From Kitasatospora sp. MAP12-44 (GTDB lineage: Bacteria; Actinomycetota; Actinomycetes; Streptomycetales; Streptomycetaceae): a DNA stretch of 64,000 nt. Made by a program: the position numbers and the translations under genes. The notes under the pieces were generated by a model. It did no database searches and was not told the DNA's origin. It saw only the letters and a list, made by a program, of their open reading frames with translations. The first letter of the stretch is position 1. Each line of letters opens with the position of its first letter. This document shows positions 8,868-18,292 of this stretch, in pieces. The stretch covers positions 1 through 64,000 of the forward strand of contig NZ_JARZAE010000004.1 of assembly GCF_029892095.1 (NCBI RefSeq), written 5' to 3'.

Positions 8868-10429
8868 GTGCTGTGGGAGCAGGCCCCGGCGCTGCACCCG
8901 CAGCCGGAGCTGATCGGGACGACGTGGCTGGAGGCCGAGCACACCTCCGCCGAGCGGCGGGCCTTTCTGGCCACCTTCGCCTCGTTGGTCGGGGAGGACG
9001 GGTGGCGGCTGCTGCGGTACATCCTCGCCTCGGTCAAGGTCTTGAGCGAGGGCGTGGACACCTTCGACTGCGACGCGGTGTTCTTCGCCGACGTGCGCGG
9101 GTCCATGGTCGACCTGGTCCAGGCCGTCGGGCGGGCGCTGCGGATGCGCCCGGGCAGCGGCAAGATCGCCACCATCGTCGTGCCCGTCCTGCTGGGGGCC
9201 GGCGAGAGGGGCGACCAGCTGCTGACCTCCCGGGCCTACGACGGGCTGTCCAAGATCCTGATGGCGCTGCGCTCGCACGACGCGGCCGCCATCGAGCGCC
9301 TGGCCATGCCGCAGTCCGAGACCCGGCCGCCCAGGGAGCCGAAGCACGCCGGAGAGCCGGAGGAGCGCCGCTCCGCCGCCGGGGAGGCGCAGCAGCTCCA
9401 GTTCTCCACCCAGCGCGACCCCGCCGTGATCGCCGCGTTCATCCGCACCCGGGTCTTGGAGCCGGAGCGGGCCGAGTTCCGGCGGGGGCTGGAGGAGCTG
9501 CTCGCCTACCGGGAGAAGTTCGGTGACGTGAAGGTGCCGTACGCCTACCGGGCGCCGTCTGGGCACCGGCCGGGCGTGTGGGTGGCCGATCAGCGCCGGT
9601 ATCGGGCTGCCAATGTGCTGGATGCCGAGCGGGTCGCGCTGCTGGACGAGCTCGGCATGGTGTGGTCGGTGTTCGACACGGCCTTCACCTGCAACTTGAC
9701 CGCGGTGGCCGGCTACGCGGCCGAGCACGGCCACGCCTGCCCGCCCAACGAGGCCGTGTGGGGCGGGCGCCCGGTCGGGACCATCATGAAGAACCTGCGC
9801 ACCGCCCAACGCCGCACCGAGACGCTCCAGCGCCGGGCCGAGGCCGGGGAGGAGGGCCTGGACTGGGCGGGGGCGCTGACCGCCGACCGCAAGGCCGCCC
9901 TGGACGCCATCGACCCGGCGTGGTGCCCCACCTGGTCGGTGGAATGGCAGCGGAACTTCACCCTGGCCTGGCGCCACATCCAGGACGGCGGGACGCTGGC
10001 GGGCGCGGAGCCGGGCGGCATCGTCGCCCAGGGCGAAAACCTCGCCGCCTGGGGCCGCGCCCAGCAGACCGGCTGGGACACACTCGCCCCCGCCCAGCAG
10101 TGGGCGCTGGAGCACGTCTCGGACTCGAGCCGCTGCCCGCCGAGCAGCTCTCGCCCGCCAAGGTGACGCATGCCGAGAAGGAGGCCCGGAACCTCGCCAC
10201 CGCCGCCCAGTACCGCGAGCGTGAGGGGCACCTGAACGTCCCCCGCACACACAAGGAGACCATCCTCCTGGACGACGGCACCACCGTGGAGGTCAGCCAG
10301 GGGCTGTTCATCACCAACAGCCACAACCGACGCGCCGACATCCCCACCCAACGCGCCCAGCGCCTCACCGAGTTGGGCATGCGCTGGGAGTTGTGCACGG
10401 TGACGGAAGCCACTGGGGACCGGGCCTGA
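8868..10429 (+). pseudogene. DEAD/DEAH helicase, C-terminal part with HA repeats, frameshifted
   Basis: Second helicase remnant. It begins within helicase domain 2 and keeps motif V (SVKVLSEGVDTFDCDAVFFA) and motif VI (VDLVQAVGRALRMRPGSGK), followed by HA repeats (EELLAYREKFGDVKVPYAYR...; AVAGYAAEHGHACPPNEAVW...; HIQDGGTLAGAEPGG...). Near 10115-10125, just after QQWALEHV, a one-base loss moves the last repeat (EKEARNLATAAQYREREGHL ... LTELGMRWE) into another frame, ending at 10429. Walker A and DEAH motifs are missing. It starts 75 bp after the SLT gene stop with no ribosome-binding site. Confidence 0.78.
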
Positions 10430-10465
10430 TCGCTTTCTGGACGGATTCGGCCCGCGCAGTTTCGA

Positions 10466-10771
10466 TCAAGCGCTCGGCCCGGGCCGCCTCCCGCCCCGAC
10501 CCCGCATCACATCGACCGCCATCGCGAACGGAACCCATGTCATCCGAGCTGCCGTCACCATCCACGCCCGGAAGACCTCCCCCAACGTCGGCGGCGTGTC
10601 GCGACCGTGGGTGTCGATGATCAGTGTCACCGCGGCCAACGTCAGCGACAGCACCATCCACCCCGTCACGACGCCGAACACCAACCACCCGGCGAGTGAC
10701 ACACCCACACCGAACAGCAGGAAACACACGACCACGGCGACCGCGGCCACCCCGACAAGAAGAAGCCCCAT
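10466..10771 (-). CDS. Small two-helix membrane protein
   Basis: A 101-residue protein whose first 52 residues are two hydrophobic helices (VGVAAVAVVVCFLLFGVGV and LVFGVVTGWMVLSLTLAAVT). A cytosolic or surface segment with aromatic residues follows (VFRAWMVTAARMTWVPFAMA), then a basic tail. ATG start. No family recognised. Convergent with the helicase remnant. Confidence 0.5.
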   Translation of the reverse strand: MGLLLVGVAAVAVVVCFLLFGVGVSLAGWLVFGVVTGWMVLSLTLAAVTLIIDTHGRDTPPTLGEVFRAWMVTAARMTWVPFAMAVDVMRGRGGRRPGPSA

Positions 10772-10993
10772 GACAGCAGTCTGCCTGCCCGTGGCCGGGC
10801 CGACCCGGTCCGGCAGGCTCGCGCCACCGCCCCGCTGATTTCCTACCGCTACCCGGACAACCAGGAGCAGGAGGAGCAGTGCTGACAGCCGCCCGGGCCG
10901 TGCCGCCGATACGGTTGGCGTCCGGCGGGCCGAGACTGCGAGAACGCCCGAACCCCACGGGCAGCACGCCGCGCTTCGGTACGGAACTCACCG

Positions 10994-11024
10994 GGCCCCC
11001 GACCGTTCTCACCGGTCGGGGGCC
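10994..11024. terminator. Strong hairpin downstream of the 11067-11603 gene
   Basis: GGCCCCCGACCG (10994-11005), a 7-nt loop, then the perfect complement CGGTCGGGGGCC (11013-11024). It lies ~40 bp past the stop of the secreted-protein gene. A short T-rich tract on neither side is convincing, as is usual for actinomycete terminators. Confidence 0.65.
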
Positions 11025-11066
11025 TGGCTGTGAGTTTGGGCCTTTAGATCTGGCCGGCTGCGACGG

Positions 11067-11603
11067 TCAGGGGCCGACCCGTTCGTAGCGGAGCGAGGTG
11101 TAGCCGCTGTTGTCCGAGTAGATCTGGGCGATCGTCGCCGCCCCGAGTGCGTCGGTCCGCAGGCCCTGCAGCCGGATGATGGCCGGCCCGTTGACCCTGA
11201 TCTGCTCGCTGATCGGTGCGGTCTCGTTGCCGCCGGCCTCGGCGTTGCCTGCGTTGTAGTCGATGATCTGGTGGACGAGCCGCTCGCTCTGCGGCACGGC
11301 GGTGCCGGAGTTGACGTCCCACAGTCGCGCGGTGATGTACGTGTTGAGCGGGGGGACACCGGACAGGCGTCCACGGACGTTCGCGTCGAGTTCGTAGGTG
11401 CCGGCCCTGGGGAGAACAACCTCCAGGGGGGTGTCGGTCCAGGTGCCGGGCGGCAGATCGACCTGCGTGTTCAGATGCTGGATTCCGTAGGTCGGCGGGG
11501 GCGCGGCCGGAGCCGCGCTGACGTTGCTCTGCGTCGCGACGGTCGTTGCACCCACGAGCAGTGCGACGGTCGCGGCGATGAGACTCTTGCGCAGGGTCGG
11601 CAT
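11067..11603 (-). CDS. Secreted hypothetical protein, beta-rich
   Basis: A 178-residue exported protein. The ATG at 11603 is chosen because AGGAGG stands 4 bases before it; an upstream in-frame ATG at 11633 has no such site. The signal peptide covers about residues 4-31 (SLIAATVALLVGATTVATQS), cut near VSAAPA. The mature part (PPGTWTDTPLEVVLPRAGTY; RLWDVNSGTAVPQSERLVHQ; LGAATIAQIYSDNSGYTSLR) looks like an all-beta fold of the C1q/TNF-like or jelly-roll sort, but no family is certain. A 25-bp palindrome lies 47 bp upstream and a strong hairpin follows, so it is probably a monocistronic regulated unit. Confidence 0.7.
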   Translation of the reverse strand: MPTLRKSLIAATVALLVGATTVATQSNVSAAPAAPPPTYGIQHLNTQVDLPPGTWTDTPLEVVLPRAGTYELDANVRGRLSGVPPLNTYITARLWDVNSGTAVPQSERLVHQIIDYNAGNAEAGGNETAPISEQIRVNGPAIIRLQGLRTDALGAATIAQIYSDNSGYTSLRYERVGP

Positions 11604-11649
11604 GGTTCCTCCTAAAGCAGAGGCCAATGGCATGTGCCTCTGCCAAGGT

Positions 11650-11674
11650 ATAGGCCCTCCATTGGAGGGCCTAT
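11650..11674. promoter_or_regulatory. 25-bp palindrome upstream of secreted-protein gene
   Basis: ATAGGCCCTCC / ATT / GGAGGGCCTAT: 11-bp perfect arms with a 3-nt centre, 47-71 bp before the ATG at 11603. Position fits an operator near the promoter or a leader hairpin. No repressor gene is adjacent. Confidence 0.45.
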
Positions 11675-12280
11675 TACCCGGAAGAGTGACAGGGGCTCAC
11701 ATGTTGGATGGTCATGAGCTCGGCGTGCGCCGGGCGGTTCCAGCGGCGCTTGGGGCAGGGCGCGTTGATTGGTGTAGCCCCACCCACCGCACCCACCCTC
11801 CGTCCTGCCACGCTTCTCAATCAACCCGCAGGACGCGGCCCGCCAGCCAACTGTCTAGGCCATGTCAATTCTACGGCTCGCGCTGCAAGCCACCTTGCGC
11901 GGCACCCCTGCGGAGTGCCGCGCTGGCCGGCCCTTCGCCCGGCGGTGGCCGGGGCCCGCCGACCTATCGGACAAGGGCCCCCGGACCGGCCCGATCCCGC
12001 GCACGCTCGCCCCGCCGGGCACCCGCGCCCGCCCACGCGCGCCCCCGCGCTCGCTGGGCAGCGCGTGCATTCGCATCCGCGCGCGCGAGGAGCGGCTCGG
12101 AGGCCCGAGCCTGCGCCACCCGCGCGGCGCCCAGGGTGCCTGGACGGTAGCGGGGACGTCGTCGAGAACCCCCTCGACCGCCGCTGCGACCGCAGTCTCC
12201 GGGGAGACTGCGGGGCCGCCCTGCAGGCCGTCTGACGGCCCACCAGCATCGCCCGGGGCTCCACCCGCGCGGCCTCCGGG
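11675..12280. other. Intergenic, no gene recognised; one hairpin
   Basis: No coding sequence supported. A 9-bp stem (GCGCGGCAC ... GTGCCGCGC) spans 11897-11923. The right end merges into a helicase shard. Confidence 0.4.
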
Positions 12281-12370
12281 GCCGTTTCCAGGGTCGATGA
12301 CCGAGGACTTCGGGACCGCGAAGCACACGGCGTCCACAATTCGGACGTCGACTCGGCTGGCCCACCTCAC
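12281..12370 (-). pseudogene. Helicase motif-V shard
   Basis: About 90 bp translate (minus strand) as RVDVRIVDAVCFAVPKSSVI-D, closely matching GIDVRSVDSIVFSDPKSSVI-D of the helicase at 13953-16309, also at nucleotide level. The match stops abruptly where the QAVGRALR motif should follow. It overlaps the 3' end of the neighbouring lipoprotein gene by 4 bp. Confidence 0.6.
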
Positions 12371-13671
12371 GGCAGTGTGGCGGTGTCGATCGCCTGGATC
12401 TGGTCGGAGTCGTGGTCCGAGACGAGCAGGGTCGTCGCGTCGGGGCTGAGGGCGAACTCGCGGGGGAAGGCGCCGGTCGGGATGCGCCCGAGGGCGGCCG
12501 GTTTACCGGTGAGCGCGGCCCGGGTGTCCACCACGGTCAGGCCGGTCGTGGCGCCCGCGGTGTGGAACCGGTCGGAGTCCGCAGTAACGATGCGGGCGCC
12601 GCCCTGGAGGAGGACCAGGCCAACCGGGGCGGTGCCCACCTGGACGGAGGTGAGCAGGGCGTGCCCGGGGTCGGTGGTGAGCCTGTCGGCGTCGAAGGCG
12701 AGCAGGGCGTTGCTTCCCCGTGCGGTGACCCACACGGTGTGCCCGTCCGGTGCGGGGAGGACCCGTACCGGCTCGCACCCGGCGGCGACGCTGCCCAGCA
12801 GGGCCTTGCCGGGCGTGGACTCCAGGGTGGGAAGATCGATGACGCTGATTTCGCCGTGCTTGGAGCCCGCCGGCGTGCTCGCCGGCGTGCTCGGGGGCGT
12901 GCTCGGGTCGACTTCGCTGGTCGCGTACAGTCGGCGCCCGTCGGGGGACAGGGCAGTGCCGACCACGGCGTCGCCCAGCGTGAGACTGCCGATCTGCGCA
13001 GCCTGGCCGAACCCGGTACGAACCGCCGTGCGCAGGTCGAAGACCTCGATGTCACCGCGGTGGCCGGTCTGGGCGTTGCCGTACTCCTGGCTGACAAAGG
13101 CGTAGCGGTCGTCGGGTGAGACGGTGACCTCGATCGCGCTGGTCCCGGCCGTGCCGGTGAGCGTTCCCAGCACGGCCCCTGGCGTGCCGGCCGCTGCCTT
13201 GGCCGTGTCCACCACGATCGCCCCGCTGCCCGCGGCGATGAGCAGTTCGCTTCCGTCGTGGGTGAGCGTGATTCCGGTGGCGCCTTCCTTGCCCACGCTC
13301 GCGGCCGGAAGCGGGATCGTCCGCACGAGCCGTGGCGTGGCGCTGTCGGTGGACAGCACCCCCAGTGCCGACTGCAGCACCGCGAAGGCGACGTGGCCGG
13401 TAGGGGCGTAGACCAATCCGAAGGGCTGGGCCGGCACGGTCAGGCTCGTGGTGCGGACACCGGTGAGCTGCGGCTGCGAAGGCGCGGGCCCGGTCTGGCA
13501 CCCGGGCGGGGCAACCGCTGTGGCTACCGCAACGGACGACACCGGACCGGTGCCGCCGCTCGGACCGGTGCCGCCGCTCGGGCCGGTGCCGACTGTCTGA
13601 CAGCCCGACGCGCCCAGCGCCACGGCCAGGGCCAGGGCCCGCGGAAACGTCCAATGCCCGGGGAACGCCAT
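12367..13671 (-). CDS. Secreted lipoprotein with YncE-like beta-propeller
   Basis: A 434-residue lipoprotein. The ATG at 13671 is preferred over a TTG one codon upstream; GGAAGGGG lies 6 bases away. Signal peptide ALALAVALGASGC gives a lipobox with Cys at ~24. A low-complexity GTGPSGG repeat follows (nearly identical 18-bp units at ~13548-13590). The rest repeats blades such as ALSPDGRRLYATSE, VSPDDRYAFVSQEYGN and ALSPDATTLLVSDHDSDQIQ, the signature of YncE/lactonase-type seven-bladed propellers. Probably a surface-anchored binding or scaffold protein; no catalytic residue can be named. Confidence 0.75.
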   Translation of the reverse strand: MAFPGHWTFPRALALAVALGASGCQTVGTGPSGGTGPSGGTGPVSSVAVATAVAPPGCQTGPAPSQPQLTGVRTTSLTVPAQPFGLVYAPTGHVAFAVLQSALGVLSTDSATPRLVRTIPLPAASVGKEGATGITLTHDGSELLIAAGSGAIVVDTAKAAAGTPGAVLGTLTGTAGTSAIEVTVSPDDRYAFVSQEYGNAQTGHRGDIEVFDLRTAVRTGFGQAAQIGSLTLGDAVVGTALSPDGRRLYATSEVDPSTPPSTPASTPAGSKHGEISVIDLPTLESTPGKALLGSVAAGCEPVRVLPAPDGHTVWVTARGSNALLAFDADRLTTDPGHALLTSVQVGTAPVGLVLLQGGARIVTADSDRFHTAGATTGLTVVDTRAALTGKPAALGRIPTGAFPREFALSPDATTLLVSDHDSDQIQAIDTATLP

Positions 13672-13952
13672 CAACTACCCCTTCCAAGTGCCGAATCAGC
13701 GGCGAACCTAGCAAGGGGTCTTGTGAAATCCTTGTGACCCGGCCGCCAGGGCACGGCGCAGCCGAGCCGCAGCAAGGCGGGCCAGGCGGGCGGTCCCCGG
13801 CTCCTCCCGCCAGTCGCGGCCGACCGGCGTGCCCGGTTCCTCGGCGGCGGTGACCGGCCTTTCGGGCGGCTGCGGGGTGGTCCCGGTGGTGGTCACTCGT
13901 CCCTCCGGGTCGGGCCGCCCCCGTGGGCCGCGACGGCGGATCTTCGGTCCGG

Positions 13953-16309
13953 TCAGCCGGCGACGGTCTCGGCTGTATGTCCGTGGAGCGCATCCAGGAG
14001 CGCGCTCTGCTGCTCGGTCAGCTTCCCATCGGCGCGGGCCCCCGCCTGCTTGCGCAGCCACGCACCGGGGCGGAACGCCGAGTCGTCGCCGAGGCCGGTG
14101 CGGTTCACCGGGCCGGTGAGGGTTCCGCCGGCGGCCAGGTAGGCGAGCAGGCGGCGGTAGGAGCGGTTCCGGTCCGGCTCCATCCGCCACAGCTCGTCCA
14201 GACCGTCCAGCTTGGCGACCTGGTCGGGGTTGAGGCCCGCGGCCTTGCGCTGGCGGCGGTATCCACGCGCCCACCGCGTAGTCGTCCAGCTTCGCGGTCG
14301 CCGGGATCGCCAGGTGACCGTGCTGGTGATGGAACGCGGCGGCGTACGCGGCGCCGCGCCCCCGCGCGCCTGCGTTCTTCGACCAGATCACGCCGAGCGC
14401 ATCCAGCCCGGAGACGCGGGCCGCGTCGAGCAGGCCCTGGCCGTTGAGGTGACGCTGGCGGGCGCGCCAGGAGATCAGCCCGGTGTGCTTCGCCTTGCCG
14501 GTGGGGTCGAGATGGCCGTGCCCGATGTGGAACACCGCCGCGACGGCGTGCATCCGCTGCCACTCGACCACCCGCGGATTGAACGCCCGCAGCTTCACCG
14601 TCTGCAGGATCCGCGCCGCGTGCTGGCGCGCGTTGATCCGCAGCCACTCGACCGGCGACTCCACCACCGCCGGCTGCTCCTCCCCCTCTCCGGTGTCGGC
14701 CTCCGCCTTCTCGGAGGCCTCCGTGGTGGTGTGCTGCGTCTGGGAGCGGTTGGTGCGCAGCTCGGTGATCCGGCCAACCACTCGGGCGTCATGCGCCGCC
14801 AGCGCCCGCAGGACCCGCAGGACCCGCAGGACCCGCAGGACCCGCAGGACCCGCCAGATCGTACGGAAGCCGGATGCTTCGAGCTCGGCGTCGGCCTCCG
14901 CGTTCACCACCTCACCGGCGTCGTGGACCTCGGCCGGGTCGGCGGCGGCGGTGTCGTCGCCCACGGCGGGGCTGGGCAGGTAGATGGGGATGATGACCCA
15001 GGACACCTTGCCCTGGCGGTAGGACTGGCGCAGCGCCCGGCCGACGGCCTGGACGATGTCGATGACGCTCGACTTCGGATCGCTGAAGACGATCGAGTCC
15101 ACACTTCTGACGTCGATGCCCTCGGACAGGAGGCGGGCGTTGGCGAGGATTCCGCACTCCTCGCCGTCGTCGCCGGTGTGGGCGTTGAACTCGGTGAACG
15201 CGGCGCGGCGGTCCTTGAGGCGGTCGGTGCCGGCGACCGCCTTCGCCCAGATCCGCTCGGGGCGGTCCGCGTCGGGCAGCAGCTCGCAGGCGTCCAGCAG
15301 GGTGCTCGCGAACTCCCGCGCCGCGGACACCCGGGAGCGGAAGGTGATGACGCGGCGCAGGCCGAGGTCGGCGACCGCGCGCAGCACCGCGATCTGCAGG
15401 GCCAGGCGCAGCAGTTCCTCATTCGAGCGCTGCGAGCGCAGGTCCGCGACCGCGGGCAGGTTGAGCAGCTCGCGCAGGACCTCATCGGTCACCACGGGCA
15501 CCAGCACGCGGTAGTCCGCGAGGAATCCGTGCTCGATCCCCTGCCCGAGCTTCCACCGGCGCTTCGCGAGGATCTGCGCGTCGTCGTGGACGGCCGCCCA
15601 CGCCCTGCCCTCGGCGCCGGCGGCGCGGTGCGCCTCGTCGATCACCACCAGGTCCCACATCGGCAGGCTGAAGTCACTGTGGGCCTGGACGATGCGCTCC
15701 ATGCTCGCGTAGGTGGCGTAGACGGTGACCGGCTCGCTGGGCCCGGCGGTGGCGACCAGGTCGGCGATCCGGACGGCCTGCGTGGTCACCTGCGCCTGAA
15801 TGCGGCCGCCGGCCTCCGCACTCTCCAACGCCTCCTGACGCGAGCACGCCGCGATGGCCAGCCCCCGGCGACCGCCCCGCAGCGACCACGCTTCGGCGGT
15901 CTGCTCCAACAGCTCGATCGTCGGCACCAGCACCAGCACCCGGCCACGCAACGGCGAGACGACGGGCGCAGCCGGCGGCGATCAGCGTCTTGCCCGAGCC
16001 GGTCGCCGCGACGACCGTGGCGCGGCCCCCGTTCTTCACCTCACGCACCGCGGCCGCGACGGCGTCCTTCTGGAACCAGTGCAGTGGCAGCGGATTGACG
16101 ACGCTGCCGGACGGCTGCGCCGGAACCGGCGCCTTGGCCTGGGCGCGCAGCCCGGCCGGCACGTCCTGCTCGGCGGTGGCGGCGGTGGTCTCCACAGCGG
16201 TGCTTCGCCTTCGGATGCCGGGCGGTGCGGGGAGGGTGGCTGAGCGGCGGGCTGGGTGGTGAGAGGCGGGCGGCCTCCCCGGGAGGTCCGGTGCGACTGA
16301 GCGCTTCAC
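13953..16309 (-). pseudogene. DEAD/DEAH helicase with HA repeats, near full length, two frameshifts
   Basis: Most complete helicase copy in the window. From GTG 16309 the frame reads HWFQKDAVAAAVREV and Walker A VVAATGSGKTLIAAG. A one-base loss near 15955 shifts into the frame carrying RVLVLVPTIELLEQTA, the DEAH box (VVIDEAHRAAGAEG), ITFRSRVSAAREFAS, motif V (LLSEGIDVRSVDSIVFSDPK) and motif VI (QAVGRALRQSY), then HA repeats. A second shift near 14272, in GAWI, moves the last HA repeats into the frame ending at 13953 (LDGLDELWRMEPDRNRSYRR); direct repeats of GCGTGG there suggest an 8-bp deletion. Sequencing error is an alternative for either shift. The GTG start overlaps the stop of the small frame upstream. 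Confidence 0.78.
14805..14849. repeat. Five in-frame 9-bp repeats (CCCGCAGGA) in the helicase
   Basis: CCCGCAGGA occurs five times without a break, with a degenerate sixth copy. On the coding strand it encodes repeated Arg-Val-Leu just before ALAAHDARVV, the linker between the helicase core and the HA repeats. The unit keeps the frame, so copy number could vary by slippage. Confidence 0.85.
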
Positions 16310-16545
16310 TTGGCGGATGAGCGGTTGATTTGGCGAGCTGAGCGGGTGGCGTCAATGGCGACGGCGAGTTGGTCGGCATGCTTGTCAAAGAGCATCTTCA
16401 GCTCGCGGTAGTGGGGATGGTCGTTCGTCTGTCTGAGCCAGGTGCAGGTGAATCTACGGTGGTACTTCCAGAGGCGGCAGGCTTCCGGGTCGGCTCCGAT
16501 GCCTGGAGGGCAGGGGGAGATGACCAGCTTGTTCGCCTCCGTCTG
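16306..16545 (-). pseudogene. Fragment of a small protein gene coupled to the helicase
   Basis: A stop-free frame of about 80 codons with natural codon use and no usable start: TEANKLVISPCPPGIGADPE, CRLWKYHRRFTCTWLRQ, then KMLFDKHADQLAVAIDATRS. Its TGA overlaps the helicase GTG (GTGA), so the two were translationally coupled. The start appears lost, or a non-standard start is used. No family recognised. A second copy of its last codons lies at 18217-18270. Confidence 0.4.
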
Positions 16546-16655
16546 CGCGGGAAGCGATGGCTACGGTCCATGCGGACAGACCGAGCTGGCCTCAGGCCGC
16601 GGCCAGTCACTGACCACCCTTGCCATGCCTGAACAGCGGCTGGCACGATCGAGCG

Positions 16656-17894
16656 ATGTTAATCGAGTCCAACAGTCGTATTGCCAGGCCGCGTTGGCGG
16701 TCGCTCGGCGCGCTGGCGCTGCTCCTCGTGGCGAGCGCCTGCGCGTCGGGTGCCAAGCCGCCCAAGCCGCCGGCTCCGGAGTTCTCGGGCTCCCTGGTCG
16801 TCGAGGGACAGCAGCCTCCCGGAACCACGATGGTCTGGCGGATCAGCCGCATCGAGGGCGGCAAGGCCACCGCCGTGCCGCTTCTCGACCCGGGCACGCC
16901 AGTGGTCCAGGGGACAGCGGCACTGTCCCCAGACGGCACATCGCTCGCCTACGTGTCGGGCCGGATCATGACGGTGCGGAGCCTGGCTCCCGCTGCGCAG
17001 CAGATCACCGTGCCACCGGTGGTCGATGGTGTGTCGTGCGCCGAGTGGGCACCGGACGGCAAGCACGTTGCCTTCACCACCCATCAGGGGGTGTTCTCCG
17101 TCGCCCTGGACGGGACCTTCACCATGGTCGCCACGCGCAAGAGCGCGATCTACAGCCAGCAGCAAAGTTGGAACAGCCCCGGTGCGCTCCCCACCGGCGG
17201 TCCGCAGACGGTGTACTCCTCGATGTCCTGCGCGCGTTGGCTGGACAACGACCACCTTGCCTTCGACCGGCTGAAGGGCGACATGCCCCTGGTCACGGGC
17301 CAGTACCAAGCACCGTCGGCGGATGTGTCAACCATCGCCGCCGTGCAACTGTCCCCGCAGTTGGACGACTTGGACACCCGCTGGACGGTCGACTCCTCCT
17401 GCGGCAGCCATGTGCTGGTCGACGCGAAGACTGCGACGGACGACCAGCAGTATGTGTTCACAGATCTGCTGAAGCCGGGAGGAGGCGACCCCAACGCCCC
17501 TCAGCAGACGGCCAAGCACGTGGGGAGCACGCAGGACGGCTCGATGGGGACGCTCTGGTTCTTCCAGCCCGGCAGCTGCGACCTGGTCCGGGTCACCAAG
17601 AAGTCGGGCCAGCAGAGCGGCTACACCTACACCGTCACCACCAGTGATCCCAGTACGGGGGCCGTCGTCCAACAGCGCGCCCTCCCCATAGCCGTGGGCC
17701 AAGGCGCCGCGACCAGCTGGCCGATGTCTGGGAACACCGTCGTACCGGATCCGTCAGCGGCCTCCGCAGTTGCGGCGTACGCGGAGTCGTACCACCAAAC
17801 CCTCAACCTGGTCGACCTGCGAACGGGTGGTGCCGTGGTCGTCGACGGCCCGTGGGCCGAAGCCGATCAGGTCCTCGGCTGGAGCGAGCACTAG
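16656..17894 (+). CDS. Lipoprotein with TolB/WD40-like propeller
   Basis: A 412-residue lipoprotein. Start ATG 16656 puts a normal type II signal peptide at the N-terminus (RSLGALALLLVASAC, lipobox Cys at ~30); a longer in-frame start at 16620 would bury it. The mature part has propeller-like blades: ALSPDGTSLAYVSGRIMTVR, CAEWAPDGKHVAFTTHQGVF, CARWLDNDHLAFDRL, then DLRTGGAVVVDGPWAEADQV at the end. Function unknown; a membrane-anchored sensor or binding role is inference. It has no coding neighbour on its strand. Confidence 0.72.
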   Translation: MLIESNSRIARPRWRSLGALALLLVASACASGAKPPKPPAPEFSGSLVVEGQQPPGTTMVWRISRIEGGKATAVPLLDPGTPVVQGTAALSPDGTSLAYVSGRIMTVRSLAPAAQQITVPPVVDGVSCAEWAPDGKHVAFTTHQGVFSVALDGTFTMVATRKSAIYSQQQSWNSPGALPTGGPQTVYSSMSCARWLDNDHLAFDRLKGDMPLVTGQYQAPSADVSTIAAVQLSPQLDDLDTRWTVDSSCGSHVLVDAKTATDDQQYVFTDLLKPGGGDPNAPQQTAKHVGSTQDGSMGTLWFFQPGSCDLVRVTKKSGQQSGYTYTVTTSDPSTGAVVQQRALPIAVGQGAATSWPMSGNTVVPDPSAASAVAAYAESYHQTLNLVDLRTGGAVVVDGPWAEADQVLGWSEH

Positions 17895-18216
17895 CCAGTG
17901 GAGCTGTGATCAATGACAGCACCGTCCCGCCAAGGCGGACACTGCGCCGGGCCACGGTAGTTGGAACTGCGGGGCCCGGCGACCTGCTTCTCCTCGGACT
18001 GCGGGCCATCGCGGCTGGAACCGACGGGACATTCTCTTTGGCACCCGCGGCGATATGCCACGCTTGTTGACACCGGTCTCGCGTCGCCCACCCGGGCCCG
18101 ACCTGGCCAGGAAGCAGCCGGCTGGGATCAACCTCACCGGGCAGCCGACGGTGGTTCCAGTCCCCATGGCCAGGTTCCAACCACCGCGTCCCGGCTCAGA
18201 CACCTCGCCCGAGCCT
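17895..18216. other. Intergenic, no gene recognised
   Basis: No coding sequence, hairpin or repeat could be supported here. Confidence 0.4.
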
Positions 18217-18270
18217 AACGCTCAGCCCGCCAACTCGGGCGCTCACCCGCCAAGTGAAGTGTTCAGTCAC
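18217..18270 (+). pseudogene. Shard of the helicase operon 5' junction
   Basis: These ~54 bp match, in the opposite orientation, the junction at ~16291-16345, where the small upstream frame ends and the helicase starts: both read CGCTCAG...CCGCCAAGTGAAG...TCAGTC with only a few differences. It is therefore a second copy of the overlap between the two genes, cut off on both sides. Confidence 0.5.
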
Positions 18271-18292
18271 ATCCGGGAAAGCCGCCGGTCTG

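Noticed and set aside
7875..10250. Long minus-strand frame across the SLT gene and helicase remnant
   Set aside because: Antisense of two recognised genes, with no domain of its own.
14805..14849. CRISPR-like array
   Set aside because: The repeats are 9-bp units without spacers and lie in a coding frame. No CRISPR array or cas gene was seen anywhere in the window.
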